Assembly (NCBI GenBank): GCA_033977485.1
Contig: CM066987.1
Coordinates: 51,711,033-51,775,032, forward strand
Source: Hydrangea macrophylla
Lineage: Eukaryota; Streptophyta; Magnoliopsida; Cornales; Hydrangeaceae
Reading direction: 5' to 3'
Length of the DNA: 64,000 nucleotides
The notes beneath the pieces were generated by a model. The model ran no database searches and was not told the DNA's origin. It saw only the letters and a list, made by a program, of their open reading frames with translations. How positions within the stretch are numbered: the first letter of the stretch is position 1; every line of letters begins with the position of its first letter. The position numbers were made by a program, and so were the translations under genes. Of this stretch, positions 45,055 through 56,740 are shown in pieces.

Positions 45055-46666
45055 TGACACGACTAGGAAAGTGTGTGCTCTTTTGTGCAACGCCCAAGTG
45101 TAGACAGCCACGCAAGTAATAAATCGGTAAGTTCGGGTTAATTCCATAGAGACAGGACAAGCTAGGAACACCTTAGATTACACCTTAAAAACAAAATGGA
45201 AAGATGAAAATTGGGGAGGAGAAAATTCTAACAACCTACTATATTAAAAACAATTGCAAAATTAAAAGACTAATAATTTAAATATGAAAATGGTGTTGAG
45301 AATACATGAATCCATGGTGTCCATACCACTACCATGATTATTATTAAAGCATAGGTGATGCATTTCCTTTCTAGCATTCCTTATTTTCAAAAGATATCAA
45401 GTTAGACAACTCTCACGCTAATCATATTAATTACATGATCAGTGGGTGAGTGATTTAACTTGCTTTAAAGTACTCAAATAGACTCGAGCTTGTTTAACTC
45501 GATGGTTCACGACTCGTACATCGAATATTAAATAGGCAATGTGGGAATTTGAAGATTACATCAAATGAAATGACCTTAAGACTTCCACTTTTAAATCTGT
45601 TTGACAAATCAAACTTCTAAAACTGATTTATGTACTGACTTTCAAAGTAAAAGTCACTGGAATGCTCAAAAGGATCTGCCTACAAATTTGACTTACCAAT
45701 CTATTGCCTTATAGGGCAATCAGTTGCTAAGGTGTCCATGGCAATCGACTGGTAATAGAGCCAATCGATTGCCAAAAACTGTTATGCAGTTTCATGGCAG
45801 AGGCTGGGAATCACCACTTCATCTCATATTTCCCAACCTACGGACTACTCTAGCATACTAGAGATTTCAGAAAACATAAGATAAACTATTTCTAAGGTTG
45901 AATCAAGATTAAACATAGGTTTGGAAATATAAACTATAAACAATGGAAGAAAAGTGGCATTAATCAAACGAATAACAATCACAGAATGTAAGAAATAATA
46001 ACTGGAACCTGGAATGAATATTCCAAGATTGGGAGAAGCAACAATGGTGGAAACATCCATAATCCATGAAAAAGAAAAGTGGCAATCGATTAGGAAAGAG
46101 TTCCAATTGATTGAACTTTTCTGCACTGCGCGCTGTTGGTAGAATTGGCATATCTCATCACTCAGACCTCCGATTGACTCGCGGTTTGCGGCCACGCGTC
46201 ACAGACTCGTTGATCTACATTTTCCATGATATTACCAACATCAAAATATGAGGTCTTAAATGACAAAAATGCCCTTCAATCAACTGCTACTGCTTCAACT
46301 TCTTCTCTTTCTGCATTACAACAACTCCATAAGCTTCTAATGCTTGATAAACTCTGTAAAAGTACACAAATACACATGTTTGAGTAACAATCTCATAGTT
46401 TCTCAATGACATCAAACTGTGTATAAAACTAGGGATTTAAGGATTAGAATGTATATAAAAGCCCATGTGATTACACTACGAATATGCACTATTCGCCTCG
46501 AATCAATATCCTATCTCATGAACTCAAACAAAGTATATCATATCTCATGAACTCAAACAAAGTTAGAATAATTAAGTACATAATTCAAGAGATTAGCAGA
46601 TGAAAATCACTTGATAATAGTTTAGAATAGAACAATTAAGAACATGCTATTATCAATAAATTTGTC
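45055..46666 (-). repeat. E4 5' LTR remnant
   Basis: The minus-strand end, GTCGTGTCA, matches the E1 LTR end. From 45055 to about 45870 it aligns with E1 LTR positions ~1210-2065, including a conserved CCAGCCTCTGCCATG at 45789-45817. Further right similarity fades, and the start of this LTR is not recognised. It carries AATCGATTGG-type palindromes at 45722-45775 and 46083-46117. No gene. Confidence 0.75.
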
Positions 46667-47088
46667 TGTTGTGCCCAAGCCCACGGAAGCAATCAAATCG
46701 AGAACAATCACACGAAATCGAGAAAATGAAATAAAGACAGCAGGCACAAGATTTCCCACGTGGTTCACCCAATCTGGGTTAATCCATCACCCAACGAAAA
46801 ACAACTTTATTAATCTTTGAAGATTATAAACCCTAATCCTCAATCAATACCTCACCATACACAAGGTTTATACTCTTTTATGAGTTTTCTCTCTCTTGAA
46901 TTCTCTCTCTAATTCAAGTTTTCGTCCTCACCGTTCAATACATCATATCATACTATATATAGAATATACACATTCCTAATCCTAGTAGAAGAATAGTTAC
47001 CCACATGGAAATACTTCTTCACCAAGAAAATCTATCCCTACAAGTAATTCTATATAATTGTGAAACTAATTCGTCCATGGAAACTTAT
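46667..47088 (-). repeat. E6 3' LTR (right limit approximate)
   Basis: The plus-strand start TGTTGTGCCC is shared with 56855. A TATATATAG promoter-like motif is at 46954-46962. The end next to the truncated protease is not sharply defined. Confidence 0.6.
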
Positions 47089-48061
47089 CTAATCTATACT
47101 TGTCAATCCATTAATTATCTTGATTCGAACCGTTCCTACTCCCTTCACTTCACTTGATGAACCGTTCCCTATAAAGACTTCTCCCTCCATTGGTTGGTAA
47201 GTGGAGAACAAATCTCTATGAGAACACATGTGTGACGAACAAGCAGAATCAAGTACCCACTCCATCCCTTTCTTCTCATCGCTTGTGATTGACAGAAGAC
47301 CTTTCGAAAACCATTCTTTATCCTTTACCATTGCAACTACCCCATCTTTCTTAGTGCCATCATGTTCTTCTTCATCCTTTTTCCTTTATGGACAAAATCG
47401 AGATATATGACCTTTTTCCCCACAATAGTAACAATTCACATCTTTCAATAACCTCCTCATTCCACCACTTCCGCCATAGCCTTCATTCTTTTTCCCATAT
47501 GGTTTCCCCTTCTCGTGACTAACCAAAGCTTGTGACTCATCCAAAGATTTCACATCTTCCATCTCCTACATCTTACTAGAGTACAAAGCCTTCTTCACCT
47601 CCTCCAAAGTGATTGTATCTCTTTCATAAAGCAAAGTGTTCATAAGATGCTTATGGGTAGATTTTATAGAAGTCAACAAAATAATAGCTTTGTCCTCATC
47701 CTCTAGCTTAACACCAACATTGGATATATCACATAGCAATTTATTAAACTCGCCAATATGGGATTGTAGATCTACCCCTTCCTTTCTCTTACAGGAATAA
47801 AGCTCCTACTTCAACATGAGGCGGTTGACGAAGTTCTTTCCCATGTAGAAATCCTCCAGCTTCTTCCATAACTCATTCTCTGAGGCTTCTTCCATTACAT
47901 AATACACCATATCATCGGTCAAACTCAATCGGATCGTACTCACCACTCTTGAGTTCATCTGCTCCCAATTCTTGTCGGTCATTCCTACTGGTGTAGACTC
48001 TTTCTCGTTCTATGCTTCTTTAATGTTTTGTTGCACCAAAACATTTCTCATATGCACTTGC
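47089..48061 (-). pseudogene. E6 Gag and protease start (copia)
   Basis: Minus-strand Gag of the copia UBN2 type from 48061 downwards, with stops. It includes the CCHC knuckle CYYCGEKGHISRFC near 47390-47432 and the protease start WVLDSACSSHMC near 47215-47250. It is cut off after the VGTVRIK motif. The Gag N-terminus is at 56741-56840, past E7. Confidence 0.85.
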
Positions 48062-49554
48062 TGATGGAAAAATAGGTTTAAAATTGATTTTAAATGTTCA
48101 GCGGAAAAGGTTAAGTTACAAAGACTTATTGGTAGCCCAGATCTACTACTTGTTAACTCTATAGATGCATACTAACAAGAGGGAGAAGAATTATACCTCA
48201 GGTCTTGAACCCAATTCTGAAATCTTCAACCTTCTTGATGATGCAGTAGCCTCCACTAGGTTATCTTCACCCTTATGTCTCCTGCGGATGCTTCCCGAAA
48301 AGACTAGAGATGGTGGGATCTCTAATAAGGAGGATAGGAAGGTTTGGGAAGCCCTAAACAGGTTCTGTTGCTTTCTCATAGGAAAAACGACGATTATTAA
48401 ACCCTGAACGTAGCTGCTCTATATATAGATTTCCAAAACCGACTTTAACCTTCGACCGATCGAAGTGACCTCGATCGATCGAACCTTCGATCGATCGAAA
48501 CACCTTCAATCGATCGAACATGTCAAGACTTCAATCGATCGATCGAACCTGTCTTGACATGATCCTCGTGTGCCTTTCCAAGTTCCTTGTGGAGCTAAGA
48601 GTGGGACCTCCTAGGCTCTTTATTGTTGGCTCAGACCAGTTGTTAATTTTCATGACCAAACTCTTTGATCAGCAAACTAACCAGCTGGTCAGTTAACGTT
48701 TACTCCACTATAAAACAGTAACTGAACTCCAACTCAAAAGAACATATCCGAAGCGATAACTAGACTTGTATGGTGTACTAATGTCCCTCTACCATCAGCA
48801 TTCGTAATCATATTCAGGTAGTCGGATAACTGTTACTGTCAACCTAAATCATGATTACTTCTTTGTTTTTCTTGAGTCCCATTCACCTCTCATGATTACC
48901 AAACATGTTGATAACTACTTATCAACAAGACTGCAGTTCTCAGTAATCAACTTGGTGACATTATCAGGGGAATGCTCACTCTAAATCAGAGGGTAAATTC
49001 TATCTCGACAATATATGTTCACAACCCTGTGAACATGACATACCCAAGATACCCAGGTGTTGATCTTTTATAGACCTCACTGATTGGTAAGTCAAAGCAG
49101 TTATATCCACAGTCTGTGTTCATAATCGTCTCAAGATTGAGAACACGTACCCTATACAAGTAATGAGTTCCTATCGACTGTTGATAGTGTTAAGCGTCAA
49201 TAGGAAAGCTCAGGTTCGTCAATGCACTGTAAGCACTAACATATTAACTAAGAGTTACACTCTAGTGATTGAGATTAATCACTCCATCCAATGGTATTTA
49301 ATCATGCTATAGTGTAGACCTAATGAGGTATCCAGTCTCATCATCCACTGTGACAAGTTCTAAGTATCAGAGGATAGTAATTCATATCTCACTTGTATGT
49401 ATCTCATACACACACGAATTATTACTATAACACTTAAGGATTAACAATCATCTCATAAAATAAACATATACAATGAAATGTAAAACTGATATCCATATAT
49501 TATAAAGTCAATGTCTCATACATAAAGTAATGGTTTGAGGGCACAAACCCAACA
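48062..49554 (-). repeat. E7 3' LTR
   Basis: 1493 bp, plus-strand ends TGATGG and CCCAACA. Minus-strand TATA at 48420-48427. Palindromes of the TTCGATCGATCGAA family at 48452-48557. Relative to the other LTR, two adjacent palindromes near 48532-48548 are merged into one. Confidence 0.92.
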
Positions 49555-49568
49555 AACTCCCACTTGCA
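49555..49568 (-). other. E7 polypurine tract
   Basis: On the minus strand GCAAGTGGGAGTT abuts the LTR start TGTTGGG, the usual copia polypurine tract. Confidence 0.8.
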
Positions 49569-49575
49569 CTCATAA

Positions 49576-52500
49576 CTATTCAGAACTACAACTAAGACCT
49601 AGACTATCTAGATGACGATCAAAGACCTTCTGTGGCAAGGCCTTTGTAAACGGATCCGCAAGATTTTCAGCTGTGGCAATCTTGGTGACAGTCACATCTC
49701 CACGTTGAACAATATCTCAAATTAGATGATATTTTCGCTCTACGTGCTTTCCCTTCCCATGGTTCCTTGGCTCCTTGGACTGAGCCACTGTCCCACAATT
49801 ATCACAATAAAGCGTAATAGGTGACAGCGATGTTGGTACCACCTCGAGCTCCATAAGGAACTTCTTGAGCCAAACAGCTTCCTTTGCGGCTTCACAAGCA
49901 GCCACATACTCAGCTTCTATAGTTAAGTCTACAATGTGTTTCTGCTTAATGCTCCTCCAACTAACAGCACCACCTCCCAAGGTAAAGAGATGTCCGGATG
50001 TTGACTTCCTCGAATCTTTATCTGATATAAAGTCTGAATTAGTGTATCCTACTGGAACTAACTCACTATCGCCATATATAAGCATTAATCTTTAGTCCTT
50101 CTCAAGTACTTAAGAATGTGCTTAACCGCTGTCCAGTGCTCTGGACCTGGATTCGATTGATACCTAATAATCATGCCAATGGCAAAGCAGATATCTGGTC
50201 TAGTACACAATATCGCATACATGAGACTTCCCACTGCCAAGGCATAGGGAATTCCTGCCATGCAATTCCTCTCTCATGTGTCTTAGGACACTGGTCCTTA
50301 GAGAACGCTAAACCATGCTTGAAAGGTAATAATCCTTGTTTTGAAGTATCCATTGAAAACCTAGTTAGCACCTTATCGATATAACCAACTTGAGATAATC
50401 CCATTATCTTTCGCTTGCGATCTCGAAAGAGTTTTATCCCAAGAATATAGCTTGCTTCTCCTAGATCCTTCATATCAAAAGTACTAGCTAGCCAAACCTT
50501 AATAGTTGACAATGTCGCTACACCATTCCCAATTAGTAGAATATCGTCAACATAAAGAACTAGAAAAGCCACCACTTTCCCTTCACATTTCTTGTATACA
50601 CAAGGTTCATCCAGATTCTGTATGAAACCAAACGATTTGACCTCTTGGTCAAAACGAATGTTCCAACTTCTGGATGCTTGCTTAAGCCCATAAATGGACT
50701 TTTATAACTTGCATACCAAGTTACCTTTCCGACCAGCTATGAACCCTTCTGGCTGCTGCATACAGATGTCCTCCTCAAGATTGCCATTCAAGAATGCAGT
50801 CTTGACGTCCATCTGCCAGATCTCATAATCTAGGCATGTAGCAATGGATAAGAGTATTCTGATGGACTTGAACATGGCTACCGGCGAGAAGGTTTCCTCA
50901 TAGTCAATGCCCTCCCTCTGAGTATAACCTTTCACTACAAGCCTTGCCTTAAAGGTCTCAACCTTTCTATCATGTCCTCTTTTCCTCTTATAAACCCACT
51001 TACAGCTAATGGGTTTAATATTGGATGGAAGTTCTACAAGATCCCAGACCTGATTAGAATCCAGAGATTCTAATTCAACCTTCGTAGCTTTCACCCAATG
51101 AGCTGAGTCTACATCATCCATTGCCTCTTTGTACGTGGTAGGATCAGATTCAGATTCTATAGAGATAGCTTCAAAAACTTCTCCTAAGAACATGTATCTA
51201 TCAGGCTGGCTGATAATCCTCCCACTACGATGAGGTACCGGTGCAGAAATGGGTAAAGAAGTGGTATTTTCTTGACTTACATCGTTATCAACTGCGGGTA
51301 GGACTGAGGGCTCTCCTTCTATCTCTCTAAGGTCTATCCTTCTCTTAGGTTTATGGTTCATGATGTAATCATCCTCCAAGAAAATAGCATTTATACTAAC
51401 AAATACTTTATGTTCTCTTGGATCATAAAAATTCCATCCATAAGTACCCTTTGGATACCCCACAAAGTAACATACTTCCGATCTAGAATCCAAGTTGCTC
51501 ATCTTTCCTTTCAGCACATGTGCCAGACACCCCCATATCCGGAGATGTTGCAAAGAAGGCTTGCGCCCAATCCACATCTCTCGTGGTGTCTTGGGAACAG
51601 ATTTGCTTGGTACTAGATTTAGTATGTAAGCAACGGTTTCCAAAGGAATAACCCCAAAGGAATAATGGCAACTCAGAATAACTCATCATCGACCTAGTCA
51701 TGTCTAAAAGAGTCTGATTCCTTCTCTCCGCTACACTGTTCTGCTGAGGCGTACCAGGTACAGTCAACTGTGACAGAATCCCATTCTGTACGAGATGATT
51801 AATAAACTCATTATAGAGGTACTCGCCACCTTGATCAGATCGAATTGCCTTAATATGTGTGCCTAATTGCCTCTTCACTTCAACCCTAAACTCTTTGAAC
51901 TTTTCAAAGGCTTCAGACTTGTGCTGCATTAGGTACACATATCCATACCTAGAGTGGTCATCAGTAAATGTTATGAAATACTCATAACCACCCCTTGCTC
52001 TAATATTTATTGGTCCACACACATCAGTATGAACTAATTCCAACAATGCATTGGTCCTATTAGCCTTTGCAGGAAAGGGCCTTTTAGTCATCTTGCCCTC
52101 TAAACAAGATTCGCAGACTTCCATTGGTTCAAGAACCAAATCGCCTAAGACCCCTTCTTTGACTAGTCTGCCAATCCTATTCAGATTGATATGGCCAAGC
52201 CTCATATGCCAAAGCCTAGTTGGATTAGTGGAAGGTTCCTTTCTTTCAGATGGTACAATTACCATTGAGTTATTAAGTTCCATACAAGAATCTTTAGAAA
52301 TATTGGGAGTAATCACATACAAGTCATTAGTTTTAACACCAGAACATATAAAAGAACCATTTCTTTTAATGACAACTTCTGTTCCAAAATGAAAAGAATA
52401 ATTTTTATTCGATAAATCTGAAACAGAAATTAAATTATGTCTCATAAAAGGGACGTAAAGTACATCTGATAAAACTAAAGTCTTATTGTCTTCAAATTCT

Positions 52501-52720
52501 AAAACTACCACTCCTATAGCAACAGCAGATACGGTTGCGCTAGAACCTAGAATAAGTACGATTTCCCCATCACTGCATCTCCTGGATGATCTGAACCCCT
52601 GCAATGAATTACAGATATGGTTAGTCGCACCAGAATCAATGCACCAAGTGTTTGAAGTATCCGTAATAAAACTTACTTCAATCACATGTGATTCAATCAT
52701 ACCTTGAACTCTTGTAGCTA
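49576..52720 (-). pseudogene. E7 protease, integrase, reverse transcriptase, RNase H (interrupted)
   Basis: Minus-strand order: protease WCIDSGATNH (near 52620-52650); GAG-pre-integrase zinc motif with LWHMRLGH and CESCLEGK; integrase core with HTDVCGP, SDQGGEY and VAERRNQ; frameshift near 51640; integrase end and RT start to a TAA at 50702-50704, where CAA (Gln) is expected before KSIYGLKQ; RT with YVDD at 50543-50554; frameshift near 50260; RNase H 50085-49717; an in-frame TGA near 49716, where Arg is expected; then the C-terminus to a TAG at 49576. No longer functional as a single polyprotein. Confidence 0.9.
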
Positions 52721-53557
52721 AGAATTCTGGATAGTTCCTCTTCCAGTGGCCCTTTTCACCACGTTGGAAACACTTTCCTTTGCCTTGGCCACCCACCTTC
52801 CCTTTGCCCTTACCTTTTCCCTTAGATTTTGTAATCTTAGGGACTGGTCCAACACTTGGACCACTAGTGCTAGCTTTCTTCTTCCCTTTCTTACCTTTCG
52901 GAGTTGATCGGGAAGAGGAAGAGCTTTTCTCAACATTCAGAACATTGTCCCCAAGTTTGATCACCCCTTCCACTGCCAGTAAAGAACTCATTAATTCGCT
53001 TATTGAGAAATCCATTTTATTCATATTATAATTTAGTTTAAATTGAGCGAATGATGGTGACAGTGTATTGAGGATCATATCAACTTGGGTCTGTGGATGG
53101 ATTTTGGCACCTAGGGTCTCCAGCTCGTTCAAATAACCAATCATTTTCAAAACATGTTCTTTGACTAGAGTCCCTTCTGACATCTTAGCACTCATTATCT
53201 TTTACATGGCTACCTGCATGGCAGGTCTACCATGCTCCCCAAATAACTTTTTCAGGGATTCGATAATGCCACTGGTGGAATTGTTCGACTGTATTGGTGT
53301 TGCAACACATTAGCCATAGAAGCCAATATGTAACAATGAGCCATCCCATTCGACTTTTTCCATTTGTCGAACTCGCGTCTGGCAGCTGCCGAAGTATTTG
53401 CCGCAGGTTCTTCGGGGCATGGGGTGGTGAGGACATATATGTGATCCTCCGCAGTTAAAACAATGTCAAGGTTTCGTTTTTATTCTGTGTAGTTATTTCC
53501 AGTTAACTTGTTTTGAGTGAGTATAGTGGCAAGTGGACTAAATGTATATCCAGACAT
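52721..53557 (-). pseudogene. E7 Gag
   Basis: ATG at 53557 (MSGYTFSPLATILTQNKLTG). A TAA follows ~80 bp later, and frameshifts occur before the open part starting at 53195. The C-terminal half is Lys/Gly-rich. The zinc knuckle near 52725-52772 reads CFQRGEKGHWKRNY, so the second and fourth zinc-binding cysteines are replaced by Arg and Tyr and zinc binding is lost. Confidence 0.8.
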
Positions 53558-55221
53558 TATGATTTACTGAAAAAATCAAAAAACAAAATAAATATAGATA
53601 TCAGGATTTGACAGTTTGAAATAAAAGAATCCTTTAAAACTCTTATTTTAAAAATAAAGTCGCCGAAATATCAAAACGAAAGATTAAAGCCTCCGTGTGG
53701 TGATTAATGTTTGATCTTTCGATTTATCATGACTTATCCGCTATGCAACTCTTGCAAAACAAGTCATGACTCCCGAACCTTTTTGATATTTAAGTTTCTT
53801 AATAATGCCCCGCGTGGGATCCCTTATCCATAGCTTAGCTAGTGTGTACCATTAACTAGGATCCAATCACAACCGTCTCAAGTAGCACCTTCGTGTGGTG
53901 GTCACCCTCTAACACGTCTGATTGATCCTATCTATAGGAAGTTCACATCTAGTAACCAATGAGTAGTGTACCCTCCGTGTGGAATGATCACCCCTGGCGA
54001 GGTGACACAGAATGCACTACTCATCTTACAATGAACCATTAATGGAAGATCGTGGGTGTTATTTGTAAGACCCTCTCCTACTAGATTTAGTAAATAAAGA
54101 TTTTGCTTTTTAGAAAATTGCTTATGCACATTACCCATGAACATCCAATGTTTACTAATGCATTGAAATGGTTTTTGAATTTTATTTTAGAAAACTTGTT
54201 TTACCTGCATATAAGTAGTAACAATATAATTTAATGACAATCACAAACCAAGCACATAAAACAAAAAACTAAAATGAAATAAAAACATCCAAACGATGTC
54301 TCTATCTCCCATGGCTCTATCTCCTTTTGGTTTGATCGCCTCCAGCTCCATCTTCATGGACAACGGCTCCTTGCTCATCTTCATGGATTTTTTAATTCTA
54401 TTACATTGGTCATATGCTTCTCTCAAAACTTACAATTTATCTAGAAAAAGAAAAATAATAATAAAATAAAAGGCTAGGGAAACCAGTGCGACCTTCCTTT
54501 TCATAGGATTGAAGTCGCAGCGCCCTTTACACATACCTTAAAACCAAACCAATAATTAAAACAACATACACCAATCTTAGACAATTAAATACGATAATTT
54601 GAAAAGTCTTGGTGCCATGGGAGATAGTGGACTAACTTGCTGCAAAAGGGTTAGTCGTACGCACATCCACACATATATAACAAATATATATAACTATTGG
54701 AGCACCTAATTGATTCACATAGTACATAAACTCTTTATGTACTGATTTAGAACATAAAACAGCATCTCACTTCTCTGTCACACTTAGATCGATCGAGAAA
54801 GGTTCGATCGATCGAAACTTCAATTGATTGAACATAGTTAAATCAATTGAACTAGCAGTTTCACAGAATGATTTGAAAAATTTACAGAATGATTAAAAAT
54901 TAAAGTATATATTTTAAAACTATGAGTTGGACAGAAAAATTGATCTCGATCGATCGAACCCCATTTAATTGATCGAACAAAACCAAAGTTTGATTGATCA
55001 AAACTGGTTCGATCGCTTGAGAACAGAAAATGTTCGATCGATCGAGACTACTTCGATCGATTGAATCCATCATGCATCCAATGCAATCACAGATTTGCAT
55101 TCTGCTGCGAAAACACTGCAGAAATAGATCTATGATGATACAGTTTTAAAAACAGTTCTAAAATAAACATGCAAATCAAAACTAGTGTTCCAAAATGCAT
55201 CTATAGATCTAAATAATCTTA
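53558..55221 (-). other. E7 leader region
   Basis: 1.7 kb between primer site and gag, with no gene. It contains three CGTGTGG-centred repeats (near 53694, 53892, 53972) and a palindrome cluster at 54787-55071. Confidence 0.7.
54787..55071. repeat. Palindrome cluster in the E7 leader
   Basis: About nine copies of TTCGATCGATCGAA and decayed forms such as TTCAATTGATTGAA and TTTGATTGATCAAA; most decay is C-to-T or G-to-A. Confidence 0.8.
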
Positions 55222-55233
55222 GCTCTAATACCA
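55222..55233 (-). other. E7 primer binding site (initiator-Met type)
   Basis: TGGTATTAGAGC on the minus strand differs by one base from TGGTATCAGAGC, the complement of plant initiator tRNA-Met, and lies two bases from the LTR. Confidence 0.85.
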
Positions 55234-55584
55234 ATTGATGGGAAAATAGGTTTAAAGCTGATTTTAAAAGTGCAGCAGAAAAGGTTAAGTTACAAAGACT
55301 TATTGGTAGCCTGGATCTACTACTTGTTAACTCTATAGATGCGTACTAACAAGAGGGAGAAGAATTATACCTCAGGTCTTGAACCCAATTCTGAAATCTT
55401 CAACCTTCTTGATGATGCAGCAGCCTCTACTAGGTTGATATGTCTCCTGCGGATGCCTCCCGGAGAGACTAGAGATGGTGGGATCTCTAATAAGGAGGAT
55501 AAGAAAGTTTGGGAAGCCCTAAACAGGTTCTGCAGCTTTCGTATAGAAAAAATGACAATTATTAAACCCTGAACACAGCTACTC

Positions 55585-55592
55585 TATTTATA
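55585..55592 (-). promoter_or_regulatory. TATA box of the E7 5' LTR
   Basis: CTATAAATAG context on the minus strand, the classical plant TATA box. The nearest palindrome ends 25 bp upstream. Confidence 0.75.
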
Positions 55593-55616
55593 GATTTCCA
55601 AAACCGACTTTAACCT

Positions 55617-55735
55617 TCGACCGATCGAAGTGACCTCGATCGATCGAACCTTCGATCGATCGAAACACCTTCAATCGATCGAATATGTCAAGACTTCAAT
55701 TGATCGAAACTAGTTTGATCGATTGAACCTGTCTT
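55617..55735. repeat. Palindrome cluster in the E7 5' LTR
   Basis: Six TTCGATCGATCGAA-family copies or decayed variants; the same array in the 3' LTR has one unit fewer. Confidence 0.85.
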
Positions 55736-56740
55736 GACATGATCCTCATGTGCCTTTCCAAGCATCCTTACGGAGCTAAGAGTGGGACCTCCTAGGATTT
55801 TTATTGTTGGCTCAGACCAATTGTTAATTCCCATGACCAAACTCTTTGATCAGCAAACTAACCAGCTGGTCAGTTAATGTTTACTCCACTATAAAACGAT
55901 AACTGAACTCCAACTCAAAAGAACATATCTGAAGCAATAACTAGACTTGTATGGTGTACTAATATCCCTCTACCATCAGCATTCATAATCATATACAGGT
56001 AGTCGGATAACTGTTACTGTCAACCTAAATCATGATTACTTCTTTGTATTCCTTGAGTCCCATTCACCCCTCATGATTACCAAACATGTTGATAACTACT
56101 TATCAACAAGACTGCAGTTCTCAGTAATCAACTTAGTGACATTCTCAAGGGAATGCTTACTCTGAATCAGAGGGTAGATTCTATCTCGACAATATATGTT
56201 CACAACCCTGTGAACATGACATACCCAAGATACCCAGATGTTGATCTTTTATAGACCTCACTGATTGGTAAGTCAAAGCAGTCATATCCACAGTCTGTGT
56301 TCATAATCGTCTCAAGATTGAGAACACGTACCTTATACAAGCAATGACTTCCTATCGACTGTTGACAGTGTTAAGCGTCAATAGGAAAGCTCAGGTCCGT
56401 CAATGCACTATAAGCACTAGCATATTAACTAAGAGTTACACTCTAGTGATTGAGATTAATCACTCCATCCAATGGTAGTTAATCATGCTACAGTGTAGAC
56501 CTGATGAGGTATCCAGTCTCATCATCCACTGTGGCAAGTTCTAAGTATCAAAGGATACTAATTCGTATCTCACTTGTATGTATCTCATACACATACGAAT
56601 TACTTACTATGATACTTAAGGATTAACAATCATCTCATGAAATAAACATACACAATAAAATGTAAAACTGATATCCATATATATATTATAAAGTCAATGT
56701 CTCATACATAAAGTAATGGTTTGAGGGCACAAACCCAACA

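Larger units (their letters stand above)
25756..46666 (-). mobile_element. E4: old Athila-type element, split by E3 and truncated
   Basis: Oldest gypsy layer on this side, reading right to left: LTR remnant from 45055 rightwards, primer site 45031-45048, leader, gag start at 44866, then (after removing E3, 29053-44840) gag and protease to about 26967, and a 3' noncoding part to 25756, where E2 begins. The gag frame continues across the AAAGC target duplication of E3, showing the two parts were one element. Almost all of pol is missing between protease and 3' region. The right boundary near 46666 is approximate; E6 begins there. Confidence 0.8.
48062..56740 (-). mobile_element. E7: Ty1/copia retrotransposon
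   Basis: Full-length 8.7-kb element on the minus strand. LTRs are 48062-49554 and 55236-56740; the target duplication CTTGC is at 48057-48061 and 56741-56745. It has a primer site, a polypurine tract, and gag-pol in the copia order (protease, integrase, RT, RNase H). The LTRs have many substitutions and at least three indels, so it is clearly older than E1 and E3. It is inserted in the gag of E6. I do not assign a copia sublineage. Confidence 0.93.
55236..56740 (-). repeat. E7 5' LTR
   Basis: 1505 bp, homologous to 48062-49554. Minus-strand TATA box TATAAATA at 55585-55592, with palindromes at 55617-55735 just upstream of it. Confidence 0.92.

Noticed and set aside
51353..51616. Plus-strand ORF opposite E7 integrase/RT
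   Set aside because: Mirror of coding sequence on the minus strand; no independent support.
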